Assembly (NCBI RefSeq): GCF_003056335.1
Contig: NZ_PYWA01000006.1
Coordinates: forward strand, 186,001 to 250,000
Source of the DNA: Paracoccus indicus
Lineage (GTDB): Bacteria > Pseudomonadota > Alphaproteobacteria > Rhodobacterales > Rhodobacteraceae
Reading direction: 5' to 3'
Length of the DNA stretch: 64,000 nt
The notes beneath the pieces were generated by a model. The model was given only the letters and a program-made list of their open reading frames with translations, searched no databases and was not told the DNA's origin. Shown piece after piece: positions 27,144 through 35,812 of the stretch. Position 1 is the stretch's first letter. Every line of letters begins with the position of its first letter. The translations under genes were made by a program, and so were the position numbers.

Positions 27144-27536
27144 ATGACCCTGCCGATCACCCGCCGCGTCCTGTTGCTGGGCACAGGGGCCGCCGTCATG
27201 CTGACCGCGGCCGGTGGGCCACCCCGCGACCTGCGCGTGGTTCTGGAAATGGTCGATGGCGGCCCCATGCCCAAGGGCCGGATCGAGGTCTTTCTGCGCG
27301 ACCCCGCCCGCCCCGACGACCCGCGCCTTGCCAAGGCCAAGGTGCAGGTCATCGGGACGGGCAAGGATCACAGGATCGCCGTCGATATTCCCCTGCAGGA
27401 CGCGCCCGACATGACGCCGACCCTGCAGGTCGTGGCGCAGATGTCGCGCAAGGACGGCTGGCTGCTGGCCCGAGGCAGCGCGGGCGTCGCCACGGATCAG
27501 CAGCCAACCGTCATTCTGCATCAGGTCGTCTATTGA
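27144..27536 (+). CDS. Small exported protein downstream of the RTX protease
   Basis: A 130-residue protein with a signal peptide (TRRVLLLGTGAAVMLTAAGG) that has a twin-arginine-like start but no strict Tat motif. The mature part is one beta-rich domain with a pattern of the YbaY/META-type lipoprotein fold: PKGRIEVFLRD, then a DHRIAVDIPL strand and TLQVVAQMSRKDGWLL. The fold assignment is tentative. AAGGGAG precedes the ATG. It lies 61 bp after the protease gene; serralysin operons often carry a small periplasmic inhibitor, but this sequence does not resemble Inh. Its last 7 bp overlap the convergent epimerase gene. Confidence 0.7.
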   Translation: MTLPITRRVLLLGTGAAVMLTAAGGPPRDLRVVLEMVDGGPMPKGRIEVFLRDPARPDDPRLAKAKVQVIGTGKDHRIAVDIPLQDAPDMTPTLQVVAQMSRKDGWLLARGSAGVATDQQPTVILHQVVY

Positions 27537-28759
27537 CCCGTCAGCACGCCCGCCAGTGAAGCGGATATCGGGATCAGCGGCGTCGCTGTGGCTTGGAAAT
27601 CGTGATAGAGATCCTCGCGCGTGGGATAGACGAGGCCGCTGAGGTGGCCGCTGGCGTCGACCTCGTGCCGCCAGCCGCCCGCGTCATGGTCGATCAGCCG
27701 ATCCGCGATGAAGTCCCAGGCTTGGCGATAGACCGCCTCGAAGCGCGGCTTGCCGGTGCGGCGGTGCAGCATCAGCGCGGTATTGGCCAGTTCCGCCTGC
27801 ACCCAATAGGCCCGCACCGGAACCGAGACCGAGCCGTCGAAGCCGACGGTATAGACCATCCCCGGCTGCCCGTCGGGCGCCCAGCCCAGCTCGACCGCGC
27901 GGTCGAACAGCGCGACCGCATCCGTCGGCAGCCATTCCATCGCCGGACGTCCGGCCTTGCGGCAGGCGGCCTCGACCTTCAGGGCAAGTCCCGCCCATTC
28001 GGCGTGATGCCCCGGCGTCAGGCCGAAGGGGCGCGTGTCGTCGGTGGGCTGATCGGCGCCGTAATGGGGCAGCAGCGTCCAGTCGGCGGCGAAATGTTCC
28101 GGCAGCAAGCCGTCGTTCGCCGCCGGAATGTCGTGGCAGAAACGGCGGGCCAGCGCGATGGCGCGGTCCAGCCAGCGCGGATCGCCCGTGGCATCCGAGA
28201 GCGCCAGGCAGGCCTCGGTCGTGTGCATGTTGCAATTCGCGCCGCGATAGGCCTCGGGGTCGGACCAATCGGCCGCGAAGGAGGGCTGCATCGAGGCCTC
28301 TTCCTCGATCCAGAAATGGCTGTCGATGACCTTGATGGCGGCCTGCATCAGTTCCTGACCGCGCGGCAAGCGGGCCATGGTGGCCGTCGCCCCGGCAAGC
28401 GCCACGAAGGCATGCAGATAGGCCTTCTTGCGCGAGGGTCCGCTGGCATCCGCGAACCAGCCGTCCGCATCATGGTCGCGCAGCGGGCCGTCCAGCAGAG
28501 CGTCGATGCCGTGGCTGGCCAGCACCGAGGCGCCGGGGATGCCCATGATCGTGGCCAGCCCATAGCAATGGACCTTGCGCGCGGTGATGATGCCCTGCGG
28601 CACCTCGTCGACCAGAAGGCCGTCGTTGCCAAGCGTGGCAAAGCCCCCCGGCACGCGGGCGCGGGCATAGTGGTGCAGCAGGCGACGACCCTCGGCGCGC
28701 AGCCATTCGCCGTGGTCCGCGCGATCGGCCCAAGCGGTGGGGGCGTGCGGATCATCCAT
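27530..28759 (-). CDS. AGE-family sugar epimerase/isomerase (mannose isomerase-like)
   Basis: A 409-residue (alpha/alpha)6-barrel enzyme of the N-acylglucosamine 2-epimerase family, closest in pattern to bacterial D-mannose/D-lyxose ketoisomerases and YihS. Supporting segments are RKKAYLHAFVALAGA, ANCNMHTTEACLALSDATGD, the histidine pair in GLTPGHHAEWAGLAL and a C-terminal YPTREDLYHDFQA. It is soluble. The ATG at 28759 overlaps the SDR stop codon; a TTG at 28765 is possible. It forms a two-gene operon with the SDR, under probable control of the divergent IclR. The exact sugar is not determinable. Confidence 0.82.
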   Translation of the reverse strand: MDDPHAPTAWADRADHGEWLRAEGRRLLHHYARARVPGGFATLGNDGLLVDEVPQGIITARKVHCYGLATIMGIPGASVLASHGIDALLDGPLRDHDADGWFADASGPSRKKAYLHAFVALAGATATMARLPRGQELMQAAIKVIDSHFWIEEEASMQPSFAADWSDPEAYRGANCNMHTTEACLALSDATGDPRWLDRAIALARRFCHDIPAANDGLLPEHFAADWTLLPHYGADQPTDDTRPFGLTPGHHAEWAGLALKVEAACRKAGRPAMEWLPTDAVALFDRAVELGWAPDGQPGMVYTVGFDGSVSVPVRAYWVQAELANTALMLHRRTGKPRFEAVYRQAWDFIADRLIDHDAGGWRHEVDASGHLSGLVYPTREDLYHDFQATATPLIPISASLAGVLTGQ

Positions 28760-29567
28760 TGGCAATCATGCCCCCGTTCACATGCAGGGTCTGGCCGGTC
28801 ACGAAGCTGCTGTCCTGACAGGCGAGGAACACATAGGCCGGACCCAGCTCGCGCGGCTGCCCCATGCGACCCATGGGCGAGGACATCTCCTTCAGCATCT
28901 TCTTGTCGAAATCCTTGAAGACCAGCTGGATCTCGGTCGCGACGGGGCCGGGGGCGACCTGGTTCACGCGGATGCCACGATCCAGCAGCTCCAGTGCAAG
29001 GGCGCGGGTATAGGCGACGATGGCCCCCTTGGTCGTGGTATAGGGCACCAGCGCGGCATTGCCGACGAAGGCATTGACCGAGGTGGTGTTGATGATGCTG
29101 GCGCCTTCGGACATATGCTCCAGCGCGGCGCGGGTGGTATAGAAGATGCCGTTCATGTTGACATCAAAATGCTTCTGCCAGTCGGCGTCCGAGATCTCGG
29201 ACTGGCTGTGATAGGGCTTCTGCATGCCCGCGTTGTTCACCAGAACGTCGATGCCGCCCCATGCCTTGACGACGGCGGCGACGGTGGCCGCGCAATCCTC
29301 GGCGCTGCCGGTGTCGCCCTGCAGGACCAGCGCCTCGGCGCCCTCGGCCTTTATGCCCTTGCGGGTTTCCTCGGCGCTTTCGGCGTCCTCGTGATAGAGG
29401 ATGGCGACGCGGGCGCCTTCGCGGGCCATGTGCAGGGCCACGGCGCGGCCGATGCCGCTGTCGCCGCCGGTGATCAGCACGCGCTTGTCCGTCAGCTTGC
29501 CCGCGCCCTTGTAGGCGTCGGTGATGTATTCCACGGGCGGCAAGAGGTCATCGAGTTCTTCGCTCAT
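28752..29567 (-). CDS. Short-chain dehydrogenase/reductase (YghA-like)
   Basis: A 271-residue SDR with an N-terminal extension (PPVEYITDAYKGAGKL) typical of the YghA/glucose-ribitol dehydrogenase-like group. The cofactor motif is TGGDSGIGRA, followed by NNAGMQKP. The catalytic Ser and Tyr are in NTTSVNAF and PYTTTKGA. The ATG at 29567 has an AAGGAGA site six bases upstream. It is the first gene of the operon with the AGE-family enzyme and is divergent from an IclR regulator. A sugar or polyol substrate is likely from context; a stress-linked aldehyde reductase is the alternative. Confidence 0.83.
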   Translation of the reverse strand: MSEELDDLLPPVEYITDAYKGAGKLTDKRVLITGGDSGIGRAVALHMAREGARVAILYHEDAESAEETRKGIKAEGAEALVLQGDTGSAEDCAATVAAVVKAWGGIDVLVNNAGMQKPYHSQSEISDADWQKHFDVNMNGIFYTTRAALEHMSEGASIINTTSVNAFVGNAALVPYTTTKGAIVAYTRALALELLDRGIRVNQVAPGPVATEIQLVFKDFDKKMLKEMSSPMGRMGQPRELGPAYVFLACQDSSFVTGQTLHVNGGMIANG

Positions 29568-29725
29568 CACGGTCTCCTTGGGTTTCGGCCCATCGGGTCG
29601 TTCGTCGTATCCGCGACACGTCGCTGCGTGTCTGCGGCTTTCCAACGGGCGGTTTTCCACCGCGGTTCCCTAAAAAATTCTGCTTTGCGGATAGGAAAGC
29701 GATTGATAAGGCTAATGATTTCCAT

Positions 29726-29745
29726 GATGCTGAAATTCCAGCATC
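29726..29745. promoter_or_regulatory. Putative IclR operator in the SDR/IclR divergent region
   Basis: GATGCTG at 29726-29732 and CAGCATC at 29739-29745 are perfect inverted arms around AAATTC. The site lies 13 bp before the IclR start and about 160 bp from the SDR start, a good position for autoregulation. Confidence 0.6.
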
Positions 29746-29758
29746 GCCAAGGCTCACC

Positions 29759-30442
29759 ATGATCCAATCCGTGTCCCGCGCACTCCATCTTCTTGAAATT
29801 CTGGCACGTGCGGGGGGATCGGCGCGGCTGAAGGAAATTTCCGAAACCGCCGCGCTGACGGTGCCCACGACGCATAATTTGCTGAACACGCTGGTGGCGC
29901 TTGGCTATGTCCGGCGGCGGCAGGGGGATACGCGCTATCACCTGGGCGACCGCATCCTGAACATCGCGCGGGTCGCCGGCAACGACGCCCAACTGCGCGA
30001 ACGCCTGCGGCCCACGCTGAAAAAGCTGTATGACGCCACGCAAGAGACGGTCTTTCTTGCCGTCCCCTCGGGGGATGAGATCTATTTCCTGGATGCCATC
30101 GAAAGCCGCAAGCTGCTGCACGTCGCGGCGCAGCCGGGCGAAAGGGTCGGCATGACCGGATCGGCCATCGGCCAGCTTTTCCTGGCCCATAACGCATCGC
30201 TTCGTGCCCGCACTGATGTGCCGCCCGGGATCAGGGACGAATTGGACCGGATCGCGCGCGACGGCTATGCCGTCGATCACGAGCGGGTCTTCGACGGCAT
30301 CGCCGCCGTCGCGGTGCCCTTGATCGAGGATGGCGAGATGCTGGCCGGTTTCGGCGTGGCCGCCCCCGGCAACCGCCTGACGCCCGACCTATTTCCGTCA
30401 CTGGCGGCGCGGATGCATCAGATCATCGCGGACCATGCCTAG
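29759..30442 (+). CDS. IclR-family transcriptional regulator
   Basis: A 227-residue IclR regulator, slightly short for the family. The winged helix spans about residues 1-65 (IQSVSRALHLLEILARAGG, then LTVPTTHNLLNTLVALGYV). The effector domain follows, with GSAIGQLFLAHNA and DHERVFDGIAAVAVPLIED. It lies divergent to the SDR-AGE operon with an inverted repeat just before its start, so repression of that operon is the natural hypothesis. It converges on the response-regulator gene with a 27-bp gap. Confidence 0.83.
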   Translation: MIQSVSRALHLLEILARAGGSARLKEISETAALTVPTTHNLLNTLVALGYVRRRQGDTRYHLGDRILNIARVAGNDAQLRERLRPTLKKLYDATQETVFLAVPSGDEIYFLDAIESRKLLHVAAQPGERVGMTGSAIGQLFLAHNASLRARTDVPPGIRDELDRIARDGYAVDHERVFDGIAAVAVPLIEDGEMLAGFGVAAPGNRLTPDLFPSLAARMHQIIADHA

Positions 30443-30469
30443 GGGCGGCAGCCGGACGCCGGGAAGACG

Positions 30470-31090
30470 TCAGACAAAGCCCTTGTCGCGGGCGATCATC
30501 GCGGCCTCGGTCCGGTTGCGGGCATCCAGCTTGCGGCAGAGGGTCTTGACGTGCAGCTTGACCGTCACCTCCTGCAGCTCAAGCTGGCTGGCAATTTCCT
30601 TGTTGGACAGGGCTTCCATCAACCCGCGCAGAACCTGCTTTTCCCGCACCGACAGACCGGCATCGAATTCCGACTGCGAGGGATCGTCCCTGCCCGTCAT
30701 GAAGCTCAGCGGGGCATAAACCTCGCCCGCGGCCATGAAGCGCACGGCATTGACCAGCGATTTGACCGGCAGCGTCTTGGGCAGGAACCCGATGGCCCCT
30801 GCATCCAGCGCCTGTTCGGCCACCAATCGCGACGCCGTCCCCGAGATGATGCCGACCGGCTTTCCACCATTGGCCACCATCGCCTTTGCCAACCCTTGCA
30901 GGCCGCGCATTCCCGGCATGGTGTAATCCAGCAGGACCAGATCGAAGGGCCCGTCGCGGTCGATCAGATCAAGCGCCTCGTCCAGGTTGGCGGCAGGGAC
31001 GGTCTGCGTGCCGCCATCGGCATCAAGAAACATCCGGACGCTTTCGCGCACCATGTCATGGTCGTCGGCGATCAGGATGTTCATGGTCAT
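30470..31090 (-). CDS. NarL/FixJ-type response regulator
   Basis: A 206-residue response regulator. The receiver domain starts MTMNILIADDHDMVRESVRM, with the phospho-acceptor Asp in LVLLDYTMPG and the conserved Lys in IGFLPKTLP. A LuxR-type DNA-binding domain closes the protein: LSVREKQVLRGLMEALSNKE and the recognition helix VTVKLHVKTLCRKLD. The ATG at 31090 is set by AAGGAG nine bases upstream. The long open frame beyond it runs into intergenic DNA and is not coding. It is divergent from a hybrid histidine kinase, its likely partner. Confidence 0.87.
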   Translation of the reverse strand: MTMNILIADDHDMVRESVRMFLDADGGTQTVPAANLDEALDLIDRDGPFDLVLLDYTMPGMRGLQGLAKAMVANGGKPVGIISGTASRLVAEQALDAGAIGFLPKTLPVKSLVNAVRFMAAGEVYAPLSFMTGRDDPSQSEFDAGLSVREKQVLRGLMEALSNKEIASQLELQEVTVKLHVKTLCRKLDARNRTEAAMIARDKGFV

Positions 31091-31350
31091 GAGCGACGGC
31101 TCCTTACTGGGAAATGGGACTTTGGTACCAGCGAAACTAACCGATCCCCGCATGCCGACATAGAGAATAGTGAATATAACACGCGCAACTATCCCGATGC
31201 CCCGGCGGCTATCCCATCGCAGAGCGGCCATATGCCTCTGCACGTTTTGGGCGCCGGCCATATTCTGGCAAACAGGGTTTTTGAGCGCCGGGTACCATGA
31301 ACCAAGGCAATCCCCGGTCCGCGACACTATCCGCAACCAAGGAGACGGAT

Positions 31351-33891
31351 ATGCCGTCCTGCCAGTCCCCATCACGATGCGGCAACAAGGCCATGCTGGC
31401 ATTGCCCATCGTGGCGACGATCGCCCTGGCGGCATTTCTGGTCTTCGGCATCAGCGACAGCATCCGCAATCTGGGCGGCGCGCAGCGCGACAACTCGGGG
31501 TGGTTCTATGCCCAGATGGAGGTCGACTTCCTCAAGCTGGAACGCGCGCTGGACCGTGCCGAGGCGGGTGATGCGGCGACGCTGAAGACCCTGCGCCAAC
31601 GCTTCGACGTCTTCTACAGCCGCGTCAGGATCGCCGAGCGGCGCCACGGGCCGGACTGGCACACGCCCGATATCGACAGGATCCGGCAGATGCTGAACGC
31701 GCTGGCCCCGCTGGTCGACGGTGACGACGCGACCCTTGCGGACGGCCTGCCGAGCTTTGCCGGCCAGCTGGCGGCCATCGCCCCCCTGCCCCGGCTGATC
31801 GCGCAGGATGCGATCGCCCAGACCGCGACCAGCGCCGCGTCCGAGCGGGAGCGGATCGTCCACCTGGTCGAGATGCTGGCGGCGGCCATCACGCTGGTGA
31901 CCGCGGGAATGATGCTGCTGACGGTATGCCTGGCGCGTCAGACCCGCACCTTGCGCGCCGCCATCGATGACGCTCGTGACAAGCAGTTGCGCCTGGAAAC
32001 GACGCTGCGGGCATCGCTTGATGCGATCATGGTCGTCGACGATCACGGCATCATCCGCGATTACAACGGCTCGGCCGCCAAGATCTTCGGCTATGGCCAT
32101 GACGAGGCGGTGGGCCGCGATTTCATCGACCTGATGATCCCCCCGCATCTGCGCGAGGAACAACGCGCGATCGTGGCGCGGTTCCGGCGCACGAACCAGA
32201 CCCGCATCGCCGACGAGGGCCGCCGCGAATACGAGATGATGGACCGCGACGGGCGCGTCTTCCCCGCCGAGATCTCGATTTCCCTGGCGCGGACCGAGGC
32301 GGGGCCGCTGTTCGTGTCCTACATCCGCGACATCACCGAAAAGCGGCAGAAGGAACAGGAGATGCTGAAGGCCCGCGATGCCGCGGTCGAGGCCTATCGC
32401 GAAAAATCCCGTTTCTTCGCCGTGATGAGCCATGAGATGCGCACCCCCATGAACGGCGTCATGGCGGCGCTGCAGCTTCTGCGCAACAGCCGTCTGGATG
32501 AACAGCAGCGACGCTATCTGCAGGCGGCGCTGACCTCGGGGGATATCCTGCTGGACCACATCAACGACGTTCTGGCCATCGAGCGCAGCGAGATCGAGGA
32601 TCAGGACCGCCCCCGCGAGGCCTGCGACCTGTCCGAGCTGACCTTTCACATCCACCACATGATGCAGCCGCTGGCCGCAGCATCCGATATCGAATTCGAC
32701 CTGAACCAACAGGGCTTGGACGACAGGCTGGTCGATATCGATGCGCGCGCCTTGCGGCAGGTGCTGGTGAACCTTCTGAGCAATGCCATCAAGTTCGCGC
32801 CGGGGCGACAGATCACCCTGCGGGCGGGCTATGTGACGGCGGATGGCCAGGATCACGCCCGCTTCGAGGTGATCGACACGGGCGACGGCATCTCGGAGGC
32901 CAACATCGCCAGGATCTTCGACGATTTCGTGTCACTGGACAGCCGTTACGAACGGCGCACCGGCGGAACGGGCCTGGGCCTTGGCATCGCGCGCCGCCTG
33001 GTGCGGAACATGGGCGGTGAGATCGGCTGCGAGTCGACCCCCGGACAGGGCGCGCGCTTTCATTTCCAGATCCCCGCCAGGACGATCCCGCGCGATCAGG
33101 CGGAACAATCGGACGGCCCGGCAGCGCCCTTGGCCGAAACGCGTCCGCTGGACCTGCTGGTCGTCGATGACAATGCCATCAACCGCGACCTGCTGGGGGC
33201 GATGCTGCTGGGCATGGGACACCGGGTCGCCTATGCCGAAGGCGGCCCGCAAGCCATCGAAAGCGCCGCAGCCGCGCGGTTCGACGCGATCCTGATGGAT
33301 ATCTCGATGCCCGGGATGAACGGGATGCAGGCCACTCGGGCCATCCGTTCGGCGGGCGGGCCGAACAGGACCACGCCGATCATTCCGGTCACCGCCCATG
33401 CCCTTGCGGGTGAACGAGAGGAGTTCACCAAGGCCGGGATGACCGGCTTCATTCGCAAGCCCATCGACATGACGGGACTGGACGACACGCTGCGCCAGAT
33501 CGTCGGGCCCCGAACGTCGAATACCCCTGCCCCTTTGCCGGAAGTGCGCAAGGGGGAAGACGACCTGATCGACCCCGACCAATGGTCGCAACTGACCGAT
33601 CTGCTGTCGCGCGATGCATTGGCCGACCGGATCGCCAGGATCACCACCCAGGTCGAGACGGATCTGCACCTGCTGATGACGTCCGAGACGACCGATGACA
33701 TGCGCGCCAAGGCGCATGAAATGGCAGGCATGTGCGGCATGTTCGGCGCCCTGCGGCTGCACGGGCTGCTGTCCTCGGTCGAGGAAGCCTGCAAGACGGG
33801 CCATGCGGCATGGGCCAGGCAGCTGCTGGACCATCTGCCCACGACCTGGCAAGAGACCCGCGACGCCTGGCAAGCCGAACTGGCGGACTGA
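31351..33891 (+). CDS. Hybrid sensor histidine kinase (PAS-HisKA-HATPase-REC-HPt)
   Basis: An 846-residue membrane sensor. Transmembrane helices near residues 15-35 and 175-198 flank a periplasmic domain of about 140 residues. A PAS domain (about 220-335, FGYGHDEAVGRDFIDLM) precedes the HisKA domain with phospho-His 361 in VMSHEMRTP. The ATPase domain has NLLSNAIKFAPG and GTGLGLGIARRL. A receiver has Asp 650 in ILMDISMPG, and a C-terminal HPt domain has His 789 in KAHEMAGMCG. This makes a full phosphorelay. The output is probably the NarL-type regulator encoded divergently. The ATG at 31351 has AAGGAG at 31339-31344. The stimulus is unknown. Confidence 0.88.
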   Translation: MPSCQSPSRCGNKAMLALPIVATIALAAFLVFGISDSIRNLGGAQRDNSGWFYAQMEVDFLKLERALDRAEAGDAATLKTLRQRFDVFYSRVRIAERRHGPDWHTPDIDRIRQMLNALAPLVDGDDATLADGLPSFAGQLAAIAPLPRLIAQDAIAQTATSAASERERIVHLVEMLAAAITLVTAGMMLLTVCLARQTRTLRAAIDDARDKQLRLETTLRASLDAIMVVDDHGIIRDYNGSAAKIFGYGHDEAVGRDFIDLMIPPHLREEQRAIVARFRRTNQTRIADEGRREYEMMDRDGRVFPAEISISLARTEAGPLFVSYIRDITEKRQKEQEMLKARDAAVEAYREKSRFFAVMSHEMRTPMNGVMAALQLLRNSRLDEQQRRYLQAALTSGDILLDHINDVLAIERSEIEDQDRPREACDLSELTFHIHHMMQPLAAASDIEFDLNQQGLDDRLVDIDARALRQVLVNLLSNAIKFAPGRQITLRAGYVTADGQDHARFEVIDTGDGISEANIARIFDDFVSLDSRYERRTGGTGLGLGIARRLVRNMGGEIGCESTPGQGARFHFQIPARTIPRDQAEQSDGPAAPLAETRPLDLLVVDDNAINRDLLGAMLLGMGHRVAYAEGGPQAIESAAAARFDAILMDISMPGMNGMQATRAIRSAGGPNRTTPIIPVTAHALAGEREEFTKAGMTGFIRKPIDMTGLDDTLRQIVGPRTSNTPAPLPEVRKGEDDLIDPDQWSQLTDLLSRDALADRIARITTQVETDLHLLMTSETTDDMRAKAHEMAGMCGMFGALRLHGLLSSVEEACKTGHAAWARQLLDHLPTTWQETRDAWQAELAD

Positions 33892-33927
33892 ACCGGAACT
33901 GCCCCCAATGATTTCGCATCGGTGATT

Positions 33928-33946
33928 CCCCCCCCCCACAGGGGGG
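33928..33946. repeat. C10-ACA-G6 homopolymer hairpin
   Basis: Ten consecutive C (33928-33937), then ACA, then six G (33941-33946), 37 bp after the kinase stop codon. The arms can fold into a GC-only hairpin with a 3-nt loop, and the C tract is prone to slippage. Confidence 0.7.
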
Positions 33947-33959
33947 CCGATCGCCGTGG

Positions 33960-33987
33960 CTGTCCCGACCCGTTTCCATCGGGACAG
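33960..33987 (+). terminator. Hairpin after the histidine kinase gene
   Basis: CTGTCCCGA at 33960-33968 pairs perfectly with TCGGGACAG at 33979-33987 across 10 nt. It lies about 70 bp downstream of the kinase stop and has no T-tract. It probably closes the kinase transcript. Confidence 0.45.
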
Positions 33988-34121
33988 TCGCCCCATCCAT
34001 CGGCATAGAGATGGCGTGAGAGCCTGTCAGCGCTATGCCAAAGGTCCCCTGATTACCCTGCTGCACACGCGCAAGTGAAGGCGTCGCGTCCTATCGTGAA
34101 GGCACGAAGGGAAGCGGAAAC

Positions 34122-34991
34122 ATGCAACATTCAACTGGAAAATGGCGGAAAGGCGCGGCGGCGTCGATCATTTCCGCACTGCTGCTGGGAGCCTGCACGC
34201 AGGCCATAGAACCAGCCAGGCCGGTCCAGCCTCTGGTCGGCCCCCCGGTCACCGACAATGTGACCCCCTACAGCATCTGCCTGGCGGCCCTGGCCGCCAA
34301 TCCGAAACCGAACCGCCCGACCTTCGCGGTCGGACAGATAAGCGACAAGACGGGCAAGATGGCCTACGATCTGATCAACGACAGCACCGAGCTGTCGCAG
34401 GGCGTGTCGGAAATGGTCATCAGCGCCCTGTTCAGGACAAAGCAGGTGAACCTTGCCGAACGGCTGGACCCAAGGGTCGCCTTGGCCGAACAGCAGCTGA
34501 TCCAGCAGGACCTGATCAAGCAACCGACACGTCCGGTCGACGTGGCCCCCGCGCACTTCCTGGTGCTGGGTGCCCTGACCGAGCTGAACTACAACATCCA
34601 GTCCGGCGGCGAACGTCTTTACGTCGCCGGCGTCGGTGGCAGCCGCCGCGTGGCCGTCATCAACGTCGGGCTGGACCTGCGACTGGTGGATATGGCCAGC
34701 CTCGGCACCGTCTATGTCACCAGCCTTCAGAAACAGATCATCGGCGTCGAGAGCGAGGCGGGCATCTTCCGCTTCTTCGGCGACCAATTCGTGGAATTCG
34801 ACGCCGGCAAGGTTCGCAACGAACCGCTTCAGCTTGGCGTGCGATCGGTGGTGGAGATGGCCGTCTACCAGATCCTCACCGAAGGTCTCGGGCTGCCAGC
34901 CGAACGGAAGCAAGGCTGCGCACCCGGGGGGGGATACCCCCAACCGTCCGAAGCCCGGACGACAAACGCTTCAACAGGAGAGAAGACATGA
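34122..34991 (+). CDS. CsgG/HfaB-family outer-membrane secretion lipoprotein
   Basis: A 289-residue CsgG-family protein. The signal peptide ends in lipobox LGAC with lipidated Cys 25. The family core follows: TFAVGQISDKTGKMAYDLI, FLVLGALTELNYNIQSGG and a glycine-rich RLYVAGVGGSRRVAVINVGLD strand region. The last segment, VRNEPLQLGVRSVVEMAVYQIL, also matches. CsgG forms the pore exporting curli subunits, and HfaB anchors the Caulobacter holdfast. The Gly/Pro-rich tail of about 30 residues is extra. The next gene overlaps its stop (ATGA) and encodes a small exported partner. No CsgE or CsgF homologue is evident. Confidence 0.85.
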   Translation: MQHSTGKWRKGAAASIISALLLGACTQAIEPARPVQPLVGPPVTDNVTPYSICLAALAANPKPNRPTFAVGQISDKTGKMAYDLINDSTELSQGVSEMVISALFRTKQVNLAERLDPRVALAEQQLIQQDLIKQPTRPVDVAPAHFLVLGALTELNYNIQSGGERLYVAGVGGSRRVAVINVGLDLRLVDMASLGTVYVTSLQKQIIGVESEAGIFRFFGDQFVEFDAGKVRNEPLQLGVRSVVEMAVYQILTEGLGLPAERKQGCAPGGGYPQPSEARTTNASTGEKT

Positions 34992-35701
34992 AAACGCAAC
35001 TGAGCATCTCGGCACTGGTCCTGGCCATCGCAAGCCCCGCGTTCGCCTTTGACAGCGTCACCTGGACCTGGGACGCGACCGTCCTGTCCGATGTCACCAC
35101 GGGCGCGGTCAGCGATGTCACCGTGGCCCCCACCGGTCTGGAACAGATCGAAAGCGATCAGACGGCACTGGGCGATTTCACCGCCCTCGGTTCGACCACC
35201 GGGGTGACGAACGACATCGTCAATCTGAGCGGGCTGGCGCTGGACGATGTGGCGGCCGTGAATACCAGCGCCAGCGCCTTGGGCAACAGCGCCTCGCTCA
35301 ACTCGGATGTCTCGACCCAGTTCGACAGCACGCAGCTTTACGGCGGTGCCAACCTCGCCGTCGGAACCGGGCTGACGGGTGGCTTGGTCGACGTGTCGGT
35401 GCCCGGTCTGCTGACCTCGACCGCCACCACCAACGCGATCGTCAATGCCACCGTCGACAACACCGCGACGGGTGTGGCCAACAACCTGACGGCGGATCTG
35501 ACCACGATCTCGGATCAGGATGCCTTCATGATCGGCAACAACGTCCAGACCGCCTATGCCGTCGGCACCTCGACCTCGACGGTCGATCTGGTCAGCTTCA
35601 CCGATGTCAACGACCTGGGGACGCTGGTCGATCCGGCCGTTTCCTCGGTTGCGACCTCGATCGGCAACAACATCGGCGTGACGATCGACGGCATCAACTA
35701 A
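34988..35701 (+). CDS. Exported curlin/holdfast-like repeat protein
   Basis: A 237-residue exported protein with a signal peptide ending near SPAFA (residue 20). The mature part is almost free of basic residues and rich in Ser, Thr, Ala, Asn, Asp and Val. It contains irregular repeats around an xIGN/xLGN motif: ASALGNSASLNS, AFMIGNNVQTAY and ATSIGNNIGVTI. Low charge, Asn/Ser-rich repeats and tight coupling to a CsgG-type pore fit an amyloid-like fibre or adhesin (inference). No known family was recognised. AGGAGAG precedes the ATG, which overlaps the csgG-like stop. Confidence 0.75.
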   Translation: MKTQLSISALVLAIASPAFAFDSVTWTWDATVLSDVTTGAVSDVTVAPTGLEQIESDQTALGDFTALGSTTGVTNDIVNLSGLALDDVAAVNTSASALGNSASLNSDVSTQFDSTQLYGGANLAVGTGLTGGLVDVSVPGLLTSTATTNAIVNATVDNTATGVANNLTADLTTISDQDAFMIGNNVQTAYAVGTSTSTVDLVSFTDVNDLGTLVDPAVSSVATSIGNNIGVTIDGIN

Positions 35702-35752
35702 GCGCATTCCCCATGCGGGGGATCCGCTTTCCAAAACCACCGCATCGGGATA

Positions 35753-35781
35753 GGCGGTCCGGCCACGCAATCCGGACCGCC
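35753..35781 (+). terminator. Intercistronic hairpin after the repeat protein gene
   Basis: GGCGGTCCGG at 35753-35762 pairs perfectly with 35772-35781 across a 9-nt loop. It lies between the abundant-product candidate gene and the third gene of the cluster, so it may attenuate transcription or protect the upstream mRNA. Confidence 0.6.
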
Positions 35782-35812
35782 GCCCCCGAAGCCCGAACAA
35801 GAGGTTCAGACG

